NCBI GenBank assembly: GCA_021414185.1
Contig: JAIOOZ010000374.1
Location: 1-9,540, forward strand
DNA: 9,540 bases
Direction of reading: 5' to 3'
Source: Betaproteobacteria bacterium
GTDB taxonomy: Bacteria > Pseudomonadota > Gammaproteobacteria > Burkholderiales > SG8-41
Shown here: positions 1 to 6,286 of the stretch, one piece after another
Layout of the letters: every line of letters starts with the position of its first letter
Numbering within the stretch: the stretch's first letter is position 1
Translations under genes and position numbers: made by a program
The notes under the pieces: generated by a model
What the model was told of the DNA's origin: nothing
Database searches by the model: none
The model's input: only the letters and a program-made list of their open reading frames with translations

Positions 1-1
1 C

Positions 2-316
2 GAAGCGTTGTCGCTGGTCGTCATCGACAAGCTGCCGTTCGCGCCGCCCGACGATCCGTTGCTGGCGGCGCGTATCGAGCGAATCAACCGCGATGGGCGC
101 AACGCGTTCGTGGAATATCAATTGCCGCAGGCGGTGATTACTTTAAAGCAGGGTGCCGGGCGGCTGATCCGCGATGAGAGCGATCGCGGCGTGTTGATGA
201 TCTGTGATCCGCGCCTGTTCAGCAAAGGCTACGGCAAGCGCATACTGAGGAGCCTGCCGACGATGAAAGGCACGCGCGACGTTGAAGATGTAATCGCGTT
301 TTTCCAGCGCCGATAA
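2..316 (+). CDS. DinG/YoaA-family ATP-dependent DNA helicase, C-terminal fragment (5' end outside window)
   Basis: Only the last 104 codons are present; the frame is open to the left edge, so the gene starts upstream. Visible are VVIDKLPF near the start, then LTLKQGAGRLIRDESDRG and VLMICDPRL. These are the late helicase motifs (V/VI region, with the QGxGRLIR arginines) of the XPD-like superfamily 2 helicases DinG and YoaA. The conserved SLP-TRD tail follows and the protein ends normally at TAA. Family members are Fe-S cluster 5'-3' helicases that unwind R-loops, D-loops and damaged forks. The Walker A and cysteine motifs that would confirm this lie outside the window. The spacing and wording resemble YoaA more than the longer DinG. 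The stop codon lies two bases from the stop of the convergent ykvA gene, leaving no room for a dedicated terminator between them. Confidence 0.9.
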   Translation, partial: EALSLVVIDKLPFAPPDDPLLAARIERINRDGRNAFVEYQLPQAVITLKQGAGRLIRDESDRGVLMICDPRLFSKGYGKRILRSLPTMKGTRDVEDVIAFFQRR

Positions 317-318
317 AT

Positions 319-705
319 TCAGCCGCGTGCGCTGAACCAGTTCCACGCCCACCATAGCGCGGCCAGCCATATAACGACGATGACGACGGCGGCGATGTAG
401 TTGCGCAATTTCGCGTGTTGAGTGTTGAGCCAGTCGCGCGCCTGCAGGCGGCATTCGTCGATCACGGGCTGCGGAATCAGCTTCAGTGCGAAATAAATTC
501 CGATCGGCACCAGGATCACGTCATCGAGATAGCCGATGACCGGAATGAAATCCGGAATCAGGTCGATCGGCGAGAGCGCGTATGCGACGACTACCGTAGC
601 GAGTATCTTGGCGGCAAGCGGCGTGCACGGATGTCTGCAGCAAAACCAGAGAACCAGCGTCTCCGCTTTGAGCAGGCGCGCCCAGTTGCGGATTTTTTGC
701 CACAT
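319..705 (-). CDS. YkvA-family (DUF1232) small membrane protein
   Basis: This is a 128-residue protein of unknown function. The DUF1232 signature spans about residues 33-68 and carries the hallmark ALSPIDLIPDFIPVIGYLDD, with the hydrophobic stretches before and after it likely membrane-inserted. A clear transmembrane helix rich in Val, Ile and Trp lies near residues 102-123, just before the C-terminus. I chose the ATG at 703-705 (MWQKIRNWARLL) because the frame upstream of it has no family character and runs into rimO. With this start the gene begins 38 bases after the rimO stop, so it is probably the last gene of the phaC-phaB-phaR-rimO direction of transcription. No strong Shine-Dalgarno sequence is visible. 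The family is found widely in bacteria but no reaction is known, so no function is claimed. Confidence 0.85.
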   Translation of the reverse strand: MWQKIRNWARLLKAETLVLWFCCRHPCTPLAAKILATVVVAYALSPIDLIPDFIPVIGYLDDVILVPIGIYFALKLIPQPVIDECRLQARDWLNTQHAKLRNYIAAVVIVVIWLAALWWAWNWFSARG

Positions 706-743
706 GGCTGGTTTGGCGGACAGTCGAAGGGTTGCCGGCAAAC

Positions 744-2231
744 CTATACCGGCTCGGCCCACAAATCGTGCTGGTCGGAACGCGTGACGCGCACCGTCGC
801 GAATTCACCGGCCTTGAACTGCGGTGACGGCTTCAGATGCACGACGCCGTCGATTTCCGGCGCGTCGGCGGGGCTGCGCGCGACGACGCTTTTGCCGTCA
901 GCCTGGTCGATCAATACGCGCATGGTCTTGCCGACCTTGTGTTTAAGGCGCGCGGCACTGATGCCGGCCTGCACTGCCATGAAGCGCGCTTTGCGTTCTT
1001 CCTTGATTTCCTCCGGCACATGATCGGGCAGCGCATTGGCGGTGGCGCCTTCCACCGCGGAGTAAGTGAAGCAGCCGACGCGATCCAACTGTGCTTCCTG
1101 CATGAATTCGAGCAATTGCTCGAACTCGTCGTCGGTTTCGCCGGGAAAGCCGACGATGAAGGTGCTGCGGATCGTGATGTCGGGGCAGATCTCGCGCCAG
1201 CGCTTGATGCGCGCGAGGTTGTTTTCGGAACTGGCCGGACGCTTCATGGCCTTGAGTATGCGCGGGCTGGCGTGCTGGAACGGGACGTCGAGATAGGGCA
1301 GGATTTTTCCCGCCGCCATGAGCGGGATGACTTCGTCTACGTGCGGGTAAGGGTAGACGTAATGCAGGCGCACCCAGACGCCGAGTTCGCCGAGCGCCAT
1401 TGCGAGTTCAGTCATGCGGGTCTTGAGCGGACGGCCGCCCCAGAAGCCGGTGCGGTACTTGACGTCCACGCCGTAGGCGCTGGTGTCCTGCGAAATCACC
1501 AGCAGTTCCTTCACGCCGGCTTTGACGAGGTTGGCCGCTTCCTGCATCACGTCGCCGACCGGCCGGCTGACCAGATCGCCGCGCATAGACGGAATGATGC
1601 AGAACGTGCAGCGGTGATTGCAGCCTTCGGCGATTTTCAGGTAGGCATAATGCCGCGGCGTCAGCTTGATACCCTGGGGCGGGATCAAATCTATGTGCGG
1701 GTCGGGCGGCTGCGGCAGGTGCGCATGCACCGCGCGCATCACTTCATCGGTGGCGTGCGGGCCGGTGACGGCAAGCACGCGCGGATGGGTGTCCTGCACC
1801 ACGCTGCCCTTGGCGCCGAGGCAGCCGGTGACGATGACCTTGCCGTTTTCGGCCAGCGCTTCGCCGATGGCGTCGAGTGACTCCTCGACCGCGCTGTCGA
1901 TGAAGCCGCAGGTATTGACGACGACGAGATCGGCGTCCTTGTAGCTGGGCGCGACGAGATAACCCTCGGCGCGCAATTGCGTCAGGATACGCTCGGAATC
2001 AACCAGTGCTTTGGGACAGCCGAGGGAAACGAAACCGACTTTCGGGGCGGCGGGGCGCCGCGGGCGTTGCTTTTCCGGCGCTGTTTGGGGAACGGGAAGT
2101 TGCCGAAGAGGTTGCGCGACTGTTTTTGCATCTGCTGCTGCATTTCGAGGAAGGCGTTGGCGCTTTGCTCGAGGTAGCTGCCCATCAGGCCCTGGATCGC
2201 CGGGCCCTGCATTTTCAGAAACTCGCTCCAC
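744..2231 (-). CDS. rimO: Ribosomal protein S12 methylthiotransferase RimO (start uncertain)
   Basis: RimO is a radical-SAM enzyme with two [4Fe-4S] clusters that methylthiolates the conserved aspartate of ribosomal protein S12. Numbering from the GTG at 2231, the N-terminal UPF0004 cysteines are Cys72 (SLGCPKALVDSERIL), Cys108 (NTCGF) and Cys137 (GCLGAK). The radical-SAM motif is Cys204, Cys208 and Cys211 in EGCNHRCTFC, followed by IIPSMRGDLVSRP. A C-terminal TRAM-like domain ends in LWAEPV. From KVGFVSLG (about 2042) to the stop there are 432 residues, close to the E. coli protein length of 441. The first 63 residues from GTG 2231 are not RimO-like; they are phaR codons read in another frame. 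No ATG, GTG or TTG lies in frame between 2229 and 2042, and the first one downstream would remove Cys72. The body of the gene looks intact; the start is unresolved (see findings). Confidence 0.93.
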   Translation of the reverse strand: MERVSENAGPGDPGPDGQLPRAKRQRLPRNAAADAKTVAQPLRQLPVPQTAPEKQRPRRPAAPKVGFVSLGCPKALVDSERILTQLRAEGYLVAPSYKDADLVVVNTCGFIDSAVEESLDAIGEALAENGKVIVTGCLGAKGSVVQDTHPRVLAVTGPHATDEVMRAVHAHLPQPPDPHIDLIPPQGIKLTPRHYAYLKIAEGCNHRCTFCIIPSMRGDLVSRPVGDVMQEAANLVKAGVKELLVISQDTSAYGVDVKYRTGFWGGRPLKTRMTELAMALGELGVWVRLHYVYPYPHVDEVIPLMAAGKILPYLDVPFQHASPRILKAMKRPASSENNLARIKRWREICPDITIRSTFIVGFPGETDDEFEQLLEFMQEAQLDRVGCFTYSAVEGATANALPDHVPEEIKEERKARFMAVQAGISAARLKHKVGKTMRVLIDQADGKSVVARSPADAPEIDGVVHLKPSPQFKAGEFATVRVTRSDQHDLWAEPV

Positions 2232-2617
2232 GCGTCGGCATTGGGCACCCCGGCGGTGCCGCCGTACATCGCGCTCGACTGCGCCTGCAGCTTTTTCTGG
2301 ATTTCGATGAAGGTCTGGATGTTCTTTTCCAGGTAATTGCCCATCATGCCCTGCATCGCGTTGCCGTAAAACCGGATGATCTTGGACAGCACGTCGCTCG
2401 AAAACATCGGCACGCCGTCGCCGCCTTCTTCCTCGAGGATGATTTGCAGCAGGATGCTGCGCGTCAAGTCGTCCTTGGTCTTGGCGTCCTCGACTTTGAA
2501 CTCGATATTGTCGAGCACCAGCTTTTTGACGTCTGCCAGCGTGATGTAGATGCTGGTGGTGGTGTCGTACAAGCGGCGATTCGGATACTTTTTGATTATT
2601 CTGATGGCTTCACTCAT
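1982..2617 (-). CDS. phaR: Polyhydroxyalkanoate synthesis repressor PhaR (C-terminal tail abnormal)
   Basis: PhaR binds both DNA and PHA polymer. In studied bacteria it represses phasin and pha genes until polymer forms and titrates it away. The N-terminal DNA-binding domain covers about residues 6-66 (IKKYPNRRLYDTTTS, then ITLADVKKLV). Two PHB_acc-type repeats follow, near residues 71-110 (MFSSDVLSKIIRFYGNAMQG) and 130-165 (AWSEFLKMQGPAIQGLMGSYLE). The usual family ending near FGNFPFP is reached at about residue 177. The frame then runs on for 34 residues, the last 19 or so being rimO sequence read in a different frame. The ATG at 2615-2617 has AGAGG six bases upstream. The gene lies 147 bases downstream of phaB, and that gap holds a TATAAT-type promoter with a tandem repeat that could serve autoregulation. 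Confidence 0.93.
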   Translation of the reverse strand: MSEAIRIIKKYPNRRLYDTTTSIYITLADVKKLVLDNIEFKVEDAKTKDDLTRSILLQIILEEEGGDGVPMFSSDVLSKIIRFYGNAMQGMMGNYLEKNIQTFIEIQKKLQAQSSAMYGGTAGVPNADAWSEFLKMQGPAIQGLMGSYLEQSANAFLEMQQQMQKQSRNLFGNFPFPKQRRKSNARGAPPPRKSVSFPSAVPKHWLIPSVS

Positions 2618-2706
2618 CTCCGGCCTCTGGTGTGCGCTGCAGTATTATCGTGTCCGACAACAATTCGCAAATCGCCGCTGTCCATCGTTTTTACATCGCC
2701 GGACCG

Positions 2707-2755
2707 GCCATGCTGCATCGCTGCATTATAGCCCGGCGTCCGGTGCGGCTGCCGA
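2707..2755 (-). promoter_or_regulatory. Candidate phaR promoter with tandem ATGCAGC operator-like repeat
   Basis: In the phaB-phaR gap, a perfect TATAAT lies at 2730-2725 on the minus strand. A TCGGCA that could serve as a weak -35 lies at 2755-2750, with a 19-base spacer. Overlapping and following the -10 is ATGCAGC-G-ATGCAGC (2726-2720 and 2718-2712), which covers the expected transcription start. TGC-rich PhaR sites are described in other bacteria, so self-repression by PhaR is a reasonable inference. The -35 is poor and the spacing long. The phaR start is about 100 bases downstream. Confidence 0.5.
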
Positions 2756-2764
2756 TTTGCCGGT

Positions 2765-3508
2765 TTATTGCATGTGCTGGCCGCCGTTGATCGCGATGTT
2801 GGCGCCGGTGACGAACGCCGCTTCATCCGAGCAGAGGTAAGCGACCAGCCCCGCGACTTCCTCCGGCTTGCCGAGTCGCCCGATGGGGATTTGCGGGATG
2901 ATTTTGGAGTCGAGGACTTCCTTCGGAATCGCCATGACCATCTTGGTGCCGATGTAGCCGGGCGAGATGGTGTTCACGGTCACGCCTTTTTTCGCCACTT
3001 CGAGCGAGAGCGCCTTGGTGAAGCCGTGCATGCCTGCTTTGGCCGCCGAATAGTTGGTCTGACCGAACGCGCCTTTTTGGCCGTTTACCGAAGACACGTT
3101 GATGATGCGTCCCCAGCCGCGCTCCACCATGCCGTCGCAAACAGGCTTGGTCATGTTGAACACGCTGTCGAGATTGGTGTGCATCACCGCGTCCCAGTCG
3201 GTCTTGCCCATTTTCTTGAACGTCATGTCGCGCGTGATGCCGGCATTGTTGACCAGCACGTCGATGGGGCCGACTTCGGCTTCGATCTGCTTGATCGCCT
3301 TGGCGCAGGCGTCAAAGTCGGCGACGTCGGCAGGCGCCGCGTGGCAGTCGTAGCCGTTCTTTTTCATGTCCGCCAGCCATTCCTTCGCTTTGGTGTTGCC
3401 GGGCGAGTAGGTGGTGACGACCTTGTACCCCATTTTGGACAGCTTGATGCAGATTGCTTCTCCCAATCCGCCCATGCCGCCGGTGACTACCGCTACGCGT
3501 TGCGCCAT
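2765..3508 (-). CDS. phaB: Acetoacetyl-CoA reductase PhaB
   Basis: PhaB reduces acetoacetyl-CoA to (R)-3-hydroxybutyryl-CoA with NADPH, supplying the monomer for PHA synthase in the cytoplasm. It is a classical short-chain dehydrogenase of 247 residues. The cofactor-binding glycine motif TGGMGGLG is at residues 9-16 and NNAG at 87-90. The catalytic set is Ser140 (NVSSVNGQKGAFGQTNYS), Tyr153 and Lys157, matching the numbering of Cupriavidus PhaB. The family's ISPGYIGTKMV and the C-terminal GGQHMQ are also present. An ATG six codons further upstream is in frame, but the one at 3508 is preceded by GAGGAG at a seven-base spacing and gives the standard MAQRVAVVTG start. It lies 70 bases behind phaC in the same direction. 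FabG is the main alternative, but the sequence and its neighbours favour PhaB strongly. Confidence 0.95.
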   Translation of the reverse strand: MAQRVAVVTGGMGGLGEAICIKLSKMGYKVVTTYSPGNTKAKEWLADMKKNGYDCHAAPADVADFDACAKAIKQIEAEVGPIDVLVNNAGITRDMTFKKMGKTDWDAVMHTNLDSVFNMTKPVCDGMVERGWGRIINVSSVNGQKGAFGQTNYSAAKAGMHGFTKALSLEVAKKGVTVNTISPGYIGTKMVMAIPKEVLDSKIIPQIPIGRLGKPEEVAGLVAYLCSDEAAFVTGANIAINGGQHMQ

Positions 3509-3550
3509 CTGTGTTCTCCTCACCAAGAAAAAGTTCTGCTGCCGAAAATC

Positions 3551-3573
3551 CAGCGTATCACGAAGTCACGCTG
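3551..3573 (-). terminator. Hairpin between phaC and phaB (attenuator or RNA-processing site)
   Basis: Five bases after the phaC stop, the minus strand reads CAGCGT, an 11-base loop containing CTTCG, then ACGCTG: six perfect pairs plus a possible G-T pair. GGATTTTC follows. The T-run is only four long, so full termination is unlikely. Partial attenuation, or protection of the phaC mRNA 3' end, would lower or separate phaB expression from phaC. Confidence 0.35.
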
Positions 3574-3578
3574 TGTTG

Positions 3579-5333
3579 TTATTCGCAGCGCTCCCGCACA
3601 TAACGCCCAGGCGCCGCCTCTATGGGCGGGTAGTTTTCATTGCCGGGCGAGGCCGGTGCCGCCACCTGGTCGCCCGCGTGCCCGCCCAGCCAGTTTATCC
3701 AGTCAGGCCACCAGCTGCCCGCGCAGGACGATGCGTTGTCCAGCCACGCGTCGGCATCCGGCGGCAGCGCCGCGGCGGTCCAGTAATTGCGGCGGTTTTT
3801 GCCGGCCGGATTTACCACGCCCGCGATGTGACCGCTGGCGGCCAGCACGAACCTGTTGTCACCGCCCAGCAACTGCGTGCTTTGATAGGCGGTTTTCCAC
3901 GGCACGATATGGTCTTCGCGCGTGGCCAGTATGTAGGCGGGCAGTGCCACGCTGGATAAATCGACCGGCACGCCGCACATGGTGAGCTTGCCGGGCGTGC
4001 GCAGATTGTTTTCGAGATAGGTATTGCGCACGTAGTAGACGAACATCGCGCCCGGCAGGTTGGTGCTGTCGCTGTTCCAGTAAAGCAGGTCGAAGGCGTC
4101 GGGCGTGCCGCCTTTCAGGTAATTGTTGACCACGTAGTTCCAGATGAGATCGTTGGCGCGCAGGCTCGAAAACGTCAGCGCGAGTTCCTTGCCGCGCAAT
4201 ACGCCGCCGTGCGCGAAATCCTTTTCACGTTGCTCGACATAAGCGTCATCGATGAACACCGCCAGTTCGCCGGGATCGCTGAAATCGAGCATGGTGGTGA
4301 GCAGCGTCGCGCTCGCTGCCGCCTGGTTGCCCTGCGCTTCGAGCACCGCGAGTGCCGCGCCGACCAGCGTGCCGCCGACACAAAACCCCAGCACGTTGAC
4401 TTGCGCGACAGCGCACACATCGCGCGCGACGTTCATCGCTTTGATCACGCCGTCTTCCAGGTATTGGTCCCACGTCAGGTGCCCCATGTCGGCCGTCACG
4501 TTGCGCCACGACACCATGAATACGGTGTGGCCCTGTTCGACCGCGTAACGCACGAACGAATTGGCGGGCTGCAAATCCAGGATGTAGTACTTGTTGATGC
4601 ACGGCGGGACCATGACCAGCGGGCGCGCGCAGACCGTCGCGGTCGCGGGTTGGTACTGGATCAGCTGCATCAGTTCGTTTTCGTAGATCACCGTGCCCGG
4701 TGTCACCGCGATATTGCGGCCGATTTCGAACGCCGCTTCGTCGGTCATCGAGATGCGGCCTTTCTCGATGTCGGCGCGCAGGTGTTCGAGTCCACGCGCA
4801 AGACTTTCGCCGTTGGTAGCGGCGGCGAGCTTGATCACTTCAGGGTTGGTCGGCGCGAAATTGGCGGGCGCGGCCGCATCGATCATCTGGCGCGTGAAAA
4901 AACGCAGCTTGTTTTTGGCCGCCGGCGCGAGTTGCGCGGTTTCGACCAGTTCGGCCAGCCAGCGCGAGTTGATGAGATAGGCCTGCTTCACGTAATCGAA
5001 ATAGGGCAGTTGCTGCCATTCCGGCGCATGAAAGCGGCGATCGGCTTTGTCCGGCACGGCGACCGGCGCTGGCGGCGGCACGCCGTCAGCGGCGCGCGCG
5101 AGATTCGTCCACAGTTCGAGATGCTGGCGATAGTAGCGCTGCTGGATTTCGGCGCCGGGACCGCCGTCTGCCTGCAGGCTCGCGGTCAGCGCCTGCAGAA
5201 TTTCCGCGCTGTCGGCGCGCTGCGTCGCGGACAGCGACCCGATGACGTCGTCGACGAACTTGCGGCTTGCCTGATTGAGCCCGTCGAACAAGGCCTGTGC
5301 TGACGCCGGCGGCAGATTATTGTTTGGTTCCAT
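3579..5333 (-). CDS. phaC: Class I polyhydroxyalkanoate synthase PhaC
   Basis: PhaC polymerises (R)-3-hydroxyacyl-CoA into PHA at the granule surface, releasing CoA. The protein has 584 residues, typical of class I enzymes, which work without PhaE or PhaR subunits. The N-terminal PhaC domain covers roughly residues 100-270 (APEWQQLPYFDYVKQAYLI). The alpha/beta-hydrolase core carries the lipase-like box GFCVGG with nucleophile Cys318, Asp474 in ATREDHIVPW and His502 in ASGHIAGVVNP, which fit the Cys319/Asp480/His508 triad of the Cupriavidus enzyme. The conserved WWPDWINWL tail is at 541-549. The ATG at 5331-5333 is the only sensible start, although its leader lacks a purine-rich ribosome-binding site. 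A promoter with a perfect -35 lies just upstream. The gene leads phaB and phaR on the same strand; the thiolase gene of the classic phaCAB order is absent. Confidence 0.97.
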   Translation of the reverse strand: MEPNNNLPPASAQALFDGLNQASRKFVDDVIGSLSATQRADSAEILQALTASLQADGGPGAEIQQRYYRQHLELWTNLARAADGVPPPAPVAVPDKADRRFHAPEWQQLPYFDYVKQAYLINSRWLAELVETAQLAPAAKNKLRFFTRQMIDAAAPANFAPTNPEVIKLAAATNGESLARGLEHLRADIEKGRISMTDEAAFEIGRNIAVTPGTVIYENELMQLIQYQPATATVCARPLVMVPPCINKYYILDLQPANSFVRYAVEQGHTVFMVSWRNVTADMGHLTWDQYLEDGVIKAMNVARDVCAVAQVNVLGFCVGGTLVGAALAVLEAQGNQAAASATLLTTMLDFSDPGELAVFIDDAYVEQREKDFAHGGVLRGKELALTFSSLRANDLIWNYVVNNYLKGGTPDAFDLLYWNSDSTNLPGAMFVYYVRNTYLENNLRTPGKLTMCGVPVDLSSVALPAYILATREDHIVPWKTAYQSTQLLGGDNRFVLAASGHIAGVVNPAGKNRRNYWTAAALPPDADAWLDNASSCAGSWWPDWINWLGGHAGDQVAAPASPGNENYPPIEAAPGRYVRERCE

Positions 5334-5359
5334 GGCGGGCAGCGTGCGGGGATGCGATG

Positions 5360-5389
5360 ATTCTGCGTGGCGCCTTGAGGGGTGTCAAG
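5360..5389 (-). promoter_or_regulatory. phaC promoter (TTGACA-17-CAGAAT) with inverted repeat over the -35
   Basis: On the minus strand TTGACA lies at 5388-5383, then exactly 17 bases, then CAGAAT at 5365-5360 (four of six matches to TATAAT). Transcription would start near 5353, about 20 bases before the phaC ATG. CTTGA and TCAAG, separated by six bases (5389-5385 and 5378-5374), form an inverted repeat over the -35 that could bind a regulator. Confidence 0.65.
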
Positions 5390-5418
5390 CAGAGTGGGGA
5401 ATTAGTCGCGCGAAGGTG

Positions 5419-5450
5419 CTGCGCGCAGAGTTCCAACGCGCAGTGCGCGT
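5419..5450. repeat. Two palindromes upstream of the phaC promoter
   Basis: CTGCGCGCAG (5419-5428) is a perfect 10-base palindrome. ACGCGCA-G-TGCGCGT (5436-5450) has seven-base arms around one base, and its right end touches the ZIP transporter stop codon. Neither has a following T-run on the minus strand, so neither is a convincing terminator. The TGC/GCA arms recall described PhaR sites but do not match a known spacing exactly. Confidence 0.4.
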
Positions 5451-6217
5451 CAGTGCAGCCAGACGCCCACGCCCCAGATGGTGCCGACGCCGGCGCAGAT
5501 CAAGCCGACCTGCTGCAGCGACGCGTGAATTTCCGGCCGGCGGTGCAGTCCCGGGATCAGGTCCGCGACCGCCACGTATAGCATGCTGGCGGCGGCAAGC
5601 GCGAGCAGCGAAGGTATCGTCTGCTGCAGGGTCTGCAGCGCGAAATAAGCGATGACGCCGCCCACCAGCATGGCGAGGCTCGACAGCGCGTTGAAGGCGA
5701 AAGCGGCGCGCTTGCTGTAACCGGAATGCAGCAGCACCAGGAAATCGCCGACCTCCTGTGGAATTTCGTGGGCGACGATGGCGATTGCGGTGACGAGTCC
5801 GAGTTTGACGTCGGCCATGAACGCGGCGGCGATCAGGATGCCGTCGACGAAATTGTGGAAGGTGTCGCCGACCATGATCATCATGCCGCTGCGGCCGTGG
5901 TCGTGCTGCGCCGGCTGCGCCTCGTGCGCTTCGCAATCTTCCACGTGGCAGTGCCGCCATAGCACCAGTTTTTCGAGCACGAAAAAGAGCAGGATGCCGG
6001 CCAGTATGGTCGCGGCCGTCTGCTCGGGATTGCCGGACATCGTGAAGGCGTGCGGCAGGATGTCGAGAAACACCGCGCCGAGCAAGGCGCCGACGGCATA
6101 GCTGATCAGGATGGGGACGTGACCCGCGCGCGCGTTGAGCGCGAAGACGGCGGCAGCGGCAACGCTCAAGAGGCCGCCGACTAAACTGGTGACGATGATC
6201 CAGGCCAGGATGGACAT
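5450..6217 (-). CDS. ZIP-family divalent metal transporter
   Basis: This is a 255-residue inner-membrane protein with about eight hydrophobic segments, as expected for ZIP transporters, which import Zn2+, Fe2+ or related metals into the cytoplasm. The metal-site helices are clear: HNFVDG (His121, Asp125) in helix 4 and HEIPQEVGD (His150, Glu151, Glu155) in helix 5. A His/Cys/Asp-rich loop near residues 89-107 (HCHVEDCEAHE, then HDHG) lies between helices 3 and 4, where metal-binding loops usually sit. The sequence is closer to the GufA-like/eukaryote-like ZIP branch than to E. coli ZupT; substrate cannot be told. The ATG at 6217 is the first in the frame with ZIP character, though it lacks a clear ribosome-binding site. 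It has its own promoter just upstream and lies 116 bases before phaC on the same strand; no functional link to PHA is evident. Confidence 0.92.
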   Translation of the reverse strand: MSILAWIIVTSLVGGLLSVAAAAVFALNARAGHVPILISYAVGALLGAVFLDILPHAFTMSGNPEQTAATILAGILLFFVLEKLVLWRHCHVEDCEAHEAQPAQHDHGRSGMMIMVGDTFHNFVDGILIAAAFMADVKLGLVTAIAIVAHEIPQEVGDFLVLLHSGYSKRAAFAFNALSSLAMLVGGVIAYFALQTLQQTIPSLLALAAASMLYVAVADLIPGLHRRPEIHASLQQVGLICAGVGTIWGVGVWLH

Positions 6218-6250
6218 GACTACGCCGACATTTCAGATGCGCAACGGAAA

Positions 6251-6286
6251 GGCGCGCATTATAAACGACGCGCCGTGGCGTGCCGA
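6251..6286 (-). promoter_or_regulatory. Promoter of the ZIP transporter gene, flanked by an inverted repeat
   Basis: In the 69-base gap after pgeF, TCGGCA (6286-6281), 17 bases and a perfect TATAAT (6263-6258) lie on the minus strand. The -35 abuts the pgeF stop codon. GGCGCG (6274-6269) and CGCGCC (6256-6251) form a perfect six-base inverted repeat framing the -10, a plausible repressor site. No good match to the Zur or Fur consensus is visible. Confidence 0.55.

Noticed and set aside
314..321. Terminator between the helicase gene and ykvA
   Set aside because: The two stop codons are separated by two bases and no hairpin with a T-run was found around them.
837..1880. Long plus-strand open frame (347 codons) opposite rimO
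   Set aside because: It is the antisense shadow of rimO. It is rich in Arg, His, Asp and Val as expected from reversed GC-rich codons, and has no recognisable motif, while the minus strand is clearly RimO.
2080..2131. Possible programmed -1 frameshift site joining phaR to rimO (A-run in ATGCAAAAACAG, or CCCCAAACAG)
   Set aside because: Neither stretch forms a proper X-XXY-YYZ slippery heptamer in the phaR frame, and I could not identify a convincing downstream structure. An indel or deletion is simpler.
2768..3985. Plus-strand open frame of 405 codons opposite phaB and the 3' part of phaC
   Set aside because: It spans two genes with strong family identity on the other strand and has no domain features of its own.
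4209..5303. Plus-strand open frame of 364 codons opposite phaC
   Set aside because: It is an antisense shadow of phaC; the composition is that of complementary GC-biased codons, with no motif.
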